A program made the position numbers and the translations under genes. A DNA stretch of 8,838 bases from an uncultured Eubacteriales bacterium (GTDB lineage: Bacteria > Bacillota > Clostridia > Christensenellales > UBA1242): positions 1 through 8,838 of the forward strand of contig CADBPU010000016.1 in assembly GCA_902796635.1 (NCBI GenBank). Reading direction: 5' to 3'. Positions within the stretch are counted from its first letter, which is position 1; each line of letters starts with the position of its first letter. Below are positions 1-4,196 of this stretch, one piece after another. The notes under the pieces are model-generated. The model was not told the DNA's origin and did not search any database. It saw only the letters and a program-made list of their open reading frames with translations.

Positions 1-95
1 GCATTTACACCTTCTTGATGTTTTGGGTCTCCAATGGCACAACAAATATGTTCATCTTCAATATTATCCAAATTTAAGTTTATGTATTCGTTCAT
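1..95 (-). CDS. GNAT-type N-acetyltransferase (YoaP-like), N-terminal fragment at window edge
   Basis: Reading leftward from an ATG at 95-93, 31 codons are visible before the window ends. The peptide begins MNEYINLNLDNIEDEHICC and continues AIGDPKHQEG. The opening pattern (Ile-x-Leu, then Asn-Ile-Glu-x-Glu-His-Ile-Cys-Cys-Ala-Ile) resembles the N-terminus of acetyltransferases that carry a C-terminal YoaP-like domain, a cytosolic GNAT group common in Clostridia. That assignment rests on remembered family resemblance over a short stretch; the catalytic acetyl-CoA motif lies outside the window. An AAAGGAAG ribosome site (103-110, reverse strand) sits 7 nt before the ATG and an extended -10 box lies at 130-138, which together fix the start. 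The CDS is real with good confidence; its substrate is unknown. Confidence 0.65.
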   Translation of the reverse strand, partial: MNEYINLNLDNIEDEHICCAIGDPKHQEGVN

Positions 96-102
96 AATTC
101 CA

Positions 103-138
103 CTTCCTTTCATATCTCTAAGCAGTAATATTATAACA
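103..138 (-). promoter_or_regulatory. Extended -10 promoter and Shine-Dalgarno of the leftward acetyltransferase
   Basis: On the reverse strand TGT-TATAAT lies at 138-130, a perfect -10 hexamer with the TGn extension. No good -35 is visible at 16-18 nt, as is usual for extended -10 promoters. The expected transcript start is near 123, giving a leader of about 28 nt with AAAGGAAG (110-103) in place before the ATG at 95. Confidence 0.55.
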
Positions 139-228
139 TATTACACAGCCATTTGTATTAAAATTTTGAAAAAATTTAAATATTTAACCGCGAACTCGTA
201 TTACAAAAATTCCGCCAATAGCGAACTG

Positions 229-267
229 TACGTACCCTAATAAGCAATTAGGGTGCGTATTTTTTTT
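229..267 (+). terminator. Strong rho-independent terminator with no upstream gene
   Basis: Arms 229-241 (TACGTACCCTAAT) and 247-259 (ATTAGGGTGCGTA) pair over 13 bp with one G-U wobble and a 5-nt AAGCA loop. They are followed by eight T residues (260-267). The T-run is only on the rightward side, so it should stop rightward transcription. No convincing rightward gene precedes it; positions 1-95 are the leftward acetyltransferase. Confidence 0.75.
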
Positions 268-299
268 ACACGAGTGTTTTGGAATTGTTGTTCCTTTTT

Positions 300-450
300 A
301 TTGACAATCATCAAACAAGTTTGAGTTTTGCAAAAAATGAAAGCAAAAATGTAAAGCTGCATGCAATTTCCACCGCAACAGTTAGTGAAAGCACAAACAT
401 AACAATCAAATATGATGGCAAAACAATAGTTCACTATACTGTAAAGTAAA
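300..450 (+). pseudogene. Frameshifted remnant of a beta-rich protein C-terminus
   Basis: A rightward frame reads protein-like sequence from about 300: IDNHQTSLSFAKNESKNVK, then LHAISTATVSESTNITIKYDGK. It then loses sense after a run of five A at 420-424. If one A is removed the frame continues as TIVHYTVK and stops at 448-450. The alternation of polar and hydrophobic residues and the ending (Tyr-Asp-Gly-Lys-Thr-Ile-Val-His-Tyr-Thr-Val-Lys-stop) look like the last strands of an Ig-like surface domain. There is no ATG or ribosome site, and upstream the frame closes at a TAG at 249-251. I infer a decayed 3' end of a lost gene. It could instead be non-coding sequence that reads well by chance. 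Confidence 0.3.
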
Positions 451-479
451 GAATACATAATAACAAAAAATATGCATTA

Positions 480-508
480 TTGACATAACATGAATAATTT
501 TATATAAT
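480..508 (+). promoter_or_regulatory. Perfect-consensus promoter placed for a leaderless transcript
   Basis: TTGACA (480-485), a 17-bp spacer and TATAAT (503-508) match the housekeeping sigma consensus exactly. Only six bases (509-514) separate the -10 box from the ATG at 515, so the expected transcript start, about 7 nt past the -10 box, falls on the A of the start codon. No Shine-Dalgarno is present. Confidence 0.85.
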
Positions 509-514
509 GTAAAT

Positions 515-1057
515 ATGAGTTACGAAGAATTTGAAAAAGAATTTAATAATGCACAAAAAAATAAAAATGCACCATATAGAATGTTTGTTTTTGACATAAA
601 AAACAGCCGTAAAATGAGTGAATATATTAGATATGATGCACAAGTCAAATCACTAAAAACAATGATTTTGCTAGCAAAAAAAGTTCTAGAAATTGAAGAA
701 AATTTGGGAAAACGTATTTTATTCCGAGATGAAAGAGTTAAGTTAAATGTGGATTTTGCTTTATCAAATCCAAATTTATCAAACCCATGTGTAAACTGCG
801 GAGATGCATTTGCTATATCTATTTTTAATGGTATTTGCTCTGATAATGAAATATTAAATTTATTTTTGGAAAGTGCTAAAAGTGTAGGCAATTTATATGC
901 GTATAACGTATCTATAGGTAATTTTGAAACAACAGATTATTCTATTGCTGCAAAAAAATGTTATATTGGATATTGCTTATCAGAACTTTGTTTTAACAAA
1001 AAACATAGAAAAATAACGATTGATGAATCCAAAACTAATGTTGAACTTGAAAAATAG
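515..1057 (+). CDS. Possible SatD-like / nucleotide-cyclase-fold protein, function unknown
   Basis: This 180-residue soluble protein has no signal peptide or membrane segment. I do not recognise it with certainty. Three elements occur in the order seen in SatD-family proteins, which share the class III cyclase/GGDEF fold. First is a strand ending in Phe-Asp-Ile-Lys-Asn-Ser-Arg (residues 26-32, compare Gly-Asp-Ile-x-x-Ser-Arg). Second is a hairpin Cys-Gly-Asp-Ala-Phe-Ala-Ile (95-101, compare Leu-Gly-Asp-Glu-Phe). Third is a Val-Ser-Ile-Gly strand (132-135) followed by a helix. The two Asp residues would lie where such folds bind metal, but catalysis is unproven and SatD activity itself is unclear. 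The start is fixed by the promoter: translation would be leaderless. The truncated GNAT gene follows with no terminator between, so they may share a transcript. Confidence 0.8.
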   Translation: MSYEEFEKEFNNAQKNKNAPYRMFVFDIKNSRKMSEYIRYDAQVKSLKTMILLAKKVLEIEENLGKRILFRDERVKLNVDFALSNPNLSNPCVNCGDAFAISIFNGICSDNEILNLFLESAKSVGNLYAYNVSIGNFETTDYSIAAKKCYIGYCLSELCFNKKHRKITIDESKTNVELEK

Positions 1058-1108
1058 AAACAGTTAAAATGAATACTTTAATCTAATTTGCTGATAATAT
1101 TTGAAATA

Positions 1109-1450
1109 ATGAGTTTTCGAACAATCGATAAGAAAGTTGCAGTTGTGATAGATAATGGAGAAATAATTGGTTATGGCTACGGAACTTTTGATCTTTCGAA
1201 AAAAAATAAAAGTTATATAAGAAAAAATGAAAAATTATTTTATATTGAAGAAATGTATGTGGTTAAAAATAAAAGAAATTTGGGCGTTGGTATAAAATTA
1301 TTTCAATTTTTAGAAGAATACGCCAAAACGAACGGTGCAAATATTATTGAACTAAATGCGGTTTCAAAAGATTATAATAAATTGCTAAATTTTTACATTA
1401 AAAAACTAAATATGTATTTTCTCAGTGCCTATTTGTACAAGAAAATATAA
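1109..1450 (+). CDS. GNAT acetyltransferase, N-terminally truncated; possible pseudogene
   Basis: The C-terminal two thirds of a GNAT fold is clear. It has a Gly-Glu-Ile-Ile-Gly-Tyr-Gly strand, then Ile-Glu-Glu-Met-Tyr-Val-Val leading into motif A with Lys-Arg-Asn-Leu-Gly-Val-Gly-Ile-Lys-Leu (variant of Arg-x-x-Gly-x-Gly, the acetyl-CoA pyrophosphate loop). After that comes a helix, an Ile-Ile-Glu-Leu-Asn-Ala strand and the usual Leu-Asn-Phe-Tyr-Ile-Lys-Lys-Leu-Asn-Met near the end. From the ATG at 1109 it has 113 residues, against about 140-160 for a complete single-domain GNAT. The first strand and helices are missing, and the frame is closed by a TAA at 1079-1081. A TTG at 1088 would add seven residues. 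There is no Shine-Dalgarno. It may be a broken gene or a minimal form translated from the transcript of the gene upstream. Confidence 0.55.
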   Translation: MSFRTIDKKVAVVIDNGEIIGYGYGTFDLSKKNKSYIRKNEKLFYIEEMYVVKNKRNLGVGIKLFQFLEEYAKTNGANIIELNAVSKDYNKLLNFYIKKLNMYFLSAYLYKKI

Positions 1451-1478
1451 TGTTTATGGCGAGTCGGGCTTTCCGTCT

Positions 1479-1501
1479 AGTCCTAGAAATAGGGCTTTTT
1501 T
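1479..1501 (+). terminator. Rho-independent terminator after the GNAT gene
   Basis: AGTCCTA (1479-1485) pairs with TAGGGCT (1490-1496), 7 bp including one wobble, closed by a GAAA tetraloop (1486-1489). It is followed by a T-run through 1501. Confidence 0.7.
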
Positions 1502-1541
1502 AATATTAAAAATTTATATAAACAAAATAAATATATGACCT

Positions 1542-1600
1542 TTACAAAAAAATGTTTCAAACGGCTGAGCCATTTGTATGATTTACAAAAATTACAAAAA
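1542..1600 (+). repeat. Three copies of the 9-mer TTACAAAAA upstream of the XRE regulator
   Basis: TTACAAAAA occurs at 1542-1550, 1583-1591 and 1592-1600; the last two are in direct tandem. Between the first two lies a small imperfect hairpin (CAAA-C-GGC-TGA-GCC-A-TTTG, 1558-1576). The region 1502-1660 otherwise shows no gene. In such AT-rich DNA the repeat could be chance. Confidence 0.3.
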
Positions 1601-1620
1601 TTATTTTGCTACTCTACTCC

Positions 1621-1662
1621 TGGTTGATTTTTGAAAAATTGGCAAACTCAACCAACAGTTTG
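1621..1662. promoter_or_regulatory. Inverted repeats, candidate operator
   Basis: Two inverted repeats lie directly upstream of the -35 box. TGGTTGA (1621-1627) matches TCAACCA (1648-1654), and CAAACT (1643-1648) with AGTTTG (1657-1662) forms a compact 20-bp dyad ending one base before the -35. This is a plausible autoregulatory site for the XRE protein encoded just downstream, inferred from position only. Confidence 0.35.
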
Positions 1663-1704
1663 TAGACATTTTGAAAAAATAGTAATATACTTTGAGTGAA
1701 GGAG
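1663..1704 (+). promoter_or_regulatory. Promoter and Shine-Dalgarno of the XRE regulator
   Basis: TAGACA (1663-1668), a 17-bp spacer and TATACT (1686-1691) each match the consensus at five of six positions. AAGGAG (1699-1704) stands 6 nt before the ATG at 1711, which decides that start over the in-frame GTG at 1696. The expected transcript start, near 1698, is just ahead of the ribosome site, so the leader would be only about 13 nt. Confidence 0.6.
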
Positions 1705-1710
1705 AACAAA

Positions 1711-2316
1711 ATGGATCAAATAAAGATCGGTCAATTTATTGAAGAAAGACGAAAAAACAAAAATTTGACGCAACTTCAACTTGCAGAAAAATTGAATATC
1801 ACAGATAGGGCTGTATCAAAATGGGAAAACGGAAAATCTTTGCCGGATGCATCTATCATGATTGATTTATGCAAAGAACTTGAAATCAGCGTCAATGAGT
1901 TGCTTTCTGGGGAGGTAATTAAAATGGAAGAAAAAGAGAAAAAAGCAGAGGAAAATTTGCTTGAACTGAAAAGACAAAAAGAAGAAGCCAACAAAAGATT
2001 GCTTGCTATGGAAATTGTGATTGGAGTTTTTGGCAGTGTATTTTTGCTAACCATGGTTTTGATTGCATCTTTTGTTTCAATGCCAGATTGGTTGAGATAT
2101 GTTTTGATTGGTGTTGGTGCTGTTGTACTTTTTGCTATGGCTTTTATTGCAGTAAGAATAGAACAAGTTGCAGGATACTACGAGTGTGCAAAATGTCATC
2201 ATAAATACGTGCCAACCTACGCACAAGTAAACCTTGCTATGCACATGGGAAGAACAAGATACATGAAATGTCCAAAGTGTGGACAAAAATCTTGGAATAA
2301 AAAAGTTTTACACTAA
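1711..2316 (+). CDS. XRE-family HTH regulator with two membrane segments and C-terminal zinc ribbon
   Basis: This 201-residue protein is probably a membrane-anchored DNA-binding regulator. Residues 5-65 form an XRE helix-turn-helix: Leu-Thr-Gln-x-Gln-Leu-Ala-Glu-Lys-Leu-Asn-Ile-Thr-Asp-Arg-Ala-Val-Ser-Lys-Trp-Glu, then the usual Gly-Lys-Ser-Leu-Pro-Asp. Residues 71-98 are a Glu/Lys-rich probable coiled coil. Two hydrophobic segments follow (about 100-123 and 129-149) with a short turn containing Pro and Trp, so both ends should face the cytoplasm. The tail holds paired Cys-x-x-Cys motifs (C159/C162 and C187/C190), a zinc-ribbon arrangement. HTH proteins with small membrane tails are common in Firmicutes; the signal sensed is unknown. 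The gene has its own promoter, a possible operator and a terminator, so it is a single-gene unit. Confidence 0.88.
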   Translation: MDQIKIGQFIEERRKNKNLTQLQLAEKLNITDRAVSKWENGKSLPDASIMIDLCKELEISVNELLSGEVIKMEEKEKKAEENLLELKRQKEEANKRLLAMEIVIGVFGSVFLLTMVLIASFVSMPDWLRYVLIGVGAVVLFAMAFIAVRIEQVAGYYECAKCHHKYVPTYAQVNLAMHMGRTRYMKCPKCGQKSWNKKVLH

Positions 2317-2323
2317 AAAAAAT

Positions 2324-2376
2324 AAAACAATTATTTTGAAAATATTAAAAAATATTGACAAAATAGTTGTTTTTTT
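2324..2376 (+). terminator. Long hairpin terminator after the XRE regulator
   Basis: Positions 2324-2338 pair with 2359-2373 over 15 bp with one wobble. Inside, AATATT (2341-2346) can pair with AATATT (2351-2356) to extend the hairpin. The 3' arm runs into a T-tract at 2370-2376. The stem is AT-rich, so its strength is uncertain. Confidence 0.6.
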
Positions 2377-2394
2377 GTTAAAAAATACTATAAA

Positions 2395-2400
2395 AAGGTG
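2395..2400 (+). promoter_or_regulatory. Shine-Dalgarno AAGGTG of the glycosylase-like gene
   Basis: AAGGTG stands 5 nt before the ATG at 2406 and fixes that start. The promoter is ambiguous: TTGACA at 2355-2360 lies within the preceding terminator hairpin, and the -10-like TACTAT (2386-2391) is 25 bp from it, too far for a normal spacer. TTAAAA (2378-2383) is at the right distance but is weak. Confidence 0.55.
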
Positions 2401-2405
2401 AAATT

Positions 2406-2987
2406 ATGCCAAAATTTATAAAAAATCGTGTTGAAAGTATTGATGAAAGATTTGACAAAACTTGCTATGAAAAAGTGGATTCCTTAAACAAAAGTTGCTT
2501 TGACAAAGACCTAATTAAAAACGCAAAAATTGTTATTGTGGGAACTCTCACTCCATCAAATGGCATGGGTTTTGGTTATTACTACACCAGCGAGAGGAAC
2601 AGAGTTTACAAACTAATAGACTATTGCTTTGAAACAGAAGAAAATGGACTTGCAAAACTGAAACAAGAACTCAAAGCCAACCCACAAGACAAAACCACAC
2701 TTGACAAAATCAAAAAATATCTTTCAAATCACAAATTGGTGTTTATTGATGTTATAGACCAAGCAGTGAGAAAAAAAGGCTCATCTCTTGATGATGATAT
2801 TATCAAATATACCCTTGACAAAAAATCTTTTGAATATTGCAATAACGATCAAAAATTTGTTTGTACCAGCAAAAACGCAATGCTCTGCTTAGAACAAATA
2901 CAAAATTTTGAAAATGTGGTTGTTTGTCCACAAGATAGATTCCGTTGCAAAAAAGAAGAGTGGAAAAAGGAAATCAGTTTTAAGTAA
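2406..2987 (+). CDS. Divergent uracil-DNA-glycosylase-superfamily protein
   Basis: This 193-residue cytosolic protein probably has the fold of the uracil/deoxyinosine DNA glycosylases, which remove deaminated bases from DNA. Visible signs are: a strand Ile-Val-Ile-Val-Gly-Thr-Leu (42-48) running into Thr-Pro-Ser and a Gly-Phe-Gly-Tyr-Tyr-Tyr stretch (55-60), then Arg-Asn-Arg-Val-Tyr-Lys-Leu-Ile (64-71), as in the family's motif 1 and following helix. Next is Phe-Ile-Asp-Val-Ile-Asp-Gln-Ala-Val-Arg-Lys-Lys-Gly-Ser-Ser-Leu-Asp-Asp-Asp-Ile (113-132), like the Asp-Val ... Arg-x-Gly-Ser-x-Asp-x-x-Ile element of these enzymes. The last motif is altered: where relatives have a Pro-Ser-Pro-Ser loop, this has Val-Cys-Pro-Gln-Asp-Arg (173-178), then a Trp-containing end helix. 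Activity on DNA is therefore uncertain. A 10-residue Cys/Lys-rich N-terminal extension precedes the fold. Confidence 0.8.
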   Translation: MPKFIKNRVESIDERFDKTCYEKVDSLNKSCFDKDLIKNAKIVIVGTLTPSNGMGFGYYYTSERNRVYKLIDYCFETEENGLAKLKQELKANPQDKTTLDKIKKYLSNHKLVFIDVIDQAVRKKGSSLDDDIIKYTLDKKSFEYCNNDQKFVCTSKNAMLCLEQIQNFENVVVCPQDRFRCKKEEWKKEISFK

Positions 2988-3019
2988 AATATTGGATTGA
3001 ATTATAATCCAATATTTTT
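2986..3019 (+). terminator. Terminator overlapping the stop codon of the glycosylase-like gene
   Basis: Positions 2986-2998 pair perfectly with 3006-3018 (13 bp, core ATATTGGATT/AATCCAATAT) around a 7-nt loop, ending in five T at 3015-3019. The stem starts inside the TAA stop codon, and the -35 box of the next promoter begins at 3021. Confidence 0.75.
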
Positions 3020-3020
3020 A

Positions 3021-3049
3021 TTGAATAATCAATTTTTATATGATATAAT
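3021..3049 (+). promoter_or_regulatory. Extended -10 promoter placed for a leaderless transcript
   Basis: TTGAAT (3021-3026), a 17-bp spacer and TATAAT (3044-3049) form a near-consensus promoter with a TGA extension (3041-3043). Six bases separate the -10 box from the ATG at 3056, exactly the geometry at 515, and no Shine-Dalgarno exists, so the mRNA should begin at the start codon. Confidence 0.8.
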
Positions 3050-3055
3050 TTTTTA

Positions 3056-3592
3056 ATGGAATATAAAGGAATAAAATTTGAAGCAATTGTTGCAACCCCT
3101 GGTTGCGGAAAATCGTATTTGTGCGATAAATATCCAGACAAATTTGTTGATGTTGACGAAGTAAGACTAAAATGCAAATATATCGTACCAGAAGACATCA
3201 CAAGAGATGAACTTGAAAGGACAAAAGGAGAAAGACCATTTGCTAGACGTGCTGATTATGAAGAATACGTAAGCCATATGGAAAAACTTTTGGACCAATA
3301 TGTGCAAGAAGGCAAAATTTTGATTGCAGCCCCACATCCAGAAGCCGTTGAATATCTTAAAAAACGTGGTTTGAAATTCGCGTTTGTTTATCAAGCAGAA
3401 GACATGAAATATGAAATTGAAAGAAGGATGATTGTGCGTGGTAATCCTGCCAATGTTGTCAAAGAAATGACTGACCAATTTGAATTTTTTCTTAACAAAA
3501 ACAAAAACGAAAGTGATTCTGTTGTAAAATACAAATTTGGCAAAAATGAATATTTGGAAGAAATTGTAAAAAAATTTGGTTGCGAATTCTAA
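3056..3592 (+). CDS. Small P-loop nucleotide kinase-like protein
   Basis: This 178-residue soluble protein has a Walker A loop at residues 13-20 (Ala-Thr-Pro-Gly-Cys-Gly-Lys-Ser) right after an N-terminal strand, the usual place in adenylate-kinase-type folds. A Phe-Val-Asp-Val-Asp-Glu-Val-Arg strand (30-37) supplies acidic residues where such kinases bind Mg2+ or the acceptor. Ile-Leu-Ile-Ala-Ala-Pro-His (88-94) and Phe-Ala-Phe-Val-Tyr (108-112) look like the third and fourth core strands. Ile-Glu-Arg-Arg-Met-Ile-Val-Arg-Gly-Asn (121-130) is a lid-like Arg-rich segment. The fold is well supported. The substrate (nucleotide, nucleic-acid end or small metabolite) cannot be told; some phage proteins of this size have a similar plan. 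The promoter position defines the start and implies leaderless translation. No terminator is visible before tspO. Confidence 0.85.
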   Translation: MEYKGIKFEAIVATPGCGKSYLCDKYPDKFVDVDEVRLKCKYIVPEDITRDELERTKGERPFARRADYEEYVSHMEKLLDQYVQEGKILIAAPHPEAVEYLKKRGLKFAFVYQAEDMKYEIERRMIVRGNPANVVKEMTDQFEFFLNKNKNESDSVVKYKFGKNEYLEEIVKKFGCEF

Positions 3593-3624
3593 AATAATCA
3601 ATACGTATACAAGAATAAAGAAAA

Positions 3625-3654
3625 TTGTTTTGTCATATTATATAATTGTATGAT
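3625..3654 (+). promoter_or_regulatory. Possible tspO promoter
   Basis: TTGTTT (3625-3630), an 18-bp spacer and TATGAT (3649-3654) would start transcription near 3661, leaving a leader of about 30 nt that holds the ribosome site. A TATAAT at 3641-3646 lacks a -35 at the right distance. Confidence 0.35.
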
Positions 3655-3680
3655 ATTTTGAATTTGAAATATCATAAATT

Positions 3681-3686
3681 AAGGAG
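3681..3686 (+). promoter_or_regulatory. Shine-Dalgarno AAGGAG of tspO
   Basis: AAGGAG is followed by CAAT and ATG at 3691. It decides this start over the in-frame TTG at 3646, which would add 15 polar residues not found in TspO proteins. Confidence 0.75.
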
Positions 3687-3690
3687 CAAT

Positions 3691-4155
3691 ATGTTAAAAC
3701 AAAAAATTGTAAAATCTTTGTATGTTATTCTTCCCATTGCACTTGTTGCAGGACTGGGAACACTCTTTGTAAATTTAGGTATGGATTGGTTTAATGCGTT
3801 AACAAAACCAAGTCAATGGATACCAAACATTGTGATACCAATTGTGTGGACTGTTATTTATTTCACTTTTGCTGTGATTTTGATTTTGTGGCAAAACAAA
3901 GAGAGTATTCCAACAAAAACAAAAGTTCTTTTAATTGTGAATGGTGCATTAAATGTGCTATGGTGCTTGATATTCTTTACACTCAATCAAACATTTTTGG
4001 GAAACATTGCAATTATAATAAATTTGGTTGCAGGATACTGGCTGTGGCTTGATATCTTGAAACAAAAACAAATCTATGGATATATCTTTACAATCTATCC
4101 AATATGGCTCAGCATCGCAACAACATTAAACACAGCTCTATGGATTTTGAATTAA
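3691..4155 (+). CDS. tspO: TspO/MBR family integral membrane protein
   Basis: This is a 154-residue protein of five transmembrane helices, the length and topology of bacterial TspO (tryptophan-rich sensory protein, the homologue of the mitochondrial translocator protein). Family TspO proteins bind porphyrins and related ligands in the membrane. Diagnostic residues are in order: Trp-Phe-Asn-Ala-Leu-Thr-Lys-Pro-Ser-Gln-Trp-Ile-Pro after helix 1, then Trp-Thr-Val-Ile-Tyr. These are followed by Asn-Val-Leu-Trp-Cys-Leu-Ile-Phe-Phe and Tyr-Trp-Leu-Trp. The end has Pro-Ile-Trp-Leu-Ser-Ile-Ala-Thr-Thr-Leu-Asn-Thr-Ala-Leu-Trp-Ile-Leu-Asn. The gene has its own likely promoter and converges on thrS across a strong terminator. 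No haem or tetrapyrrole gene is near, so its ligand here is unknown. Confidence 0.93.
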   Translation: MLKQKIVKSLYVILPIALVAGLGTLFVNLGMDWFNALTKPSQWIPNIVIPIVWTVIYFTFAVILILWQNKESIPTKTKVLLIVNGALNVLWCLIFFTLNQTFLGNIAIIINLVAGYWLWLDILKQKQIYGYIFTIYPIWLSIATTLNTALWILN

Positions 4156-4161
4156 ACCAAT

Positions 4162-4196
4162 AAAAAAGTGATAGGTTTTGCCTATCACTTTTTTTT
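4162..4196. terminator. Bidirectional terminator between tspO and thrS
   Basis: Positions 4162-4175 pair perfectly with 4181-4194 (14 bp, core GTGATAGG/CCTATCAC) around a TTTTG loop. A-runs and T-runs on opposite sides give a U-tail in both directions. On the thrS side the run merges with the TAA stop codon. Confidence 0.88.

Noticed and set aside
34..240. Rightward open frame of 68 residues
   Set aside because: Its first third is antisense to the acetyltransferase start, its promoter and its ribosome site, and the end lies inside the terminator stem. Its Ser/Ile/Tyr-rich translation looks random.
280..298. Second hairpin GGAA-TTGTTG-TTCC followed by T-run
   Set aside because: Only four base pairs with a six-base loop; too weak to call a terminator so close after the strong one.
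237..458. Leftward open frame of 73 residues
   Set aside because: It has no ribosome site, is antisense to the terminator and to more protein-like sequence on the other strand, and its Cys/Phe-rich translation resembles no family.
3646..3690. N-terminal extension of tspO from TTG at 3646
   Set aside because: It overlaps the likely -10 region, lacks a ribosome site and adds polar residues before the first membrane helix. AAGGAG precedes the ATG at 3691.
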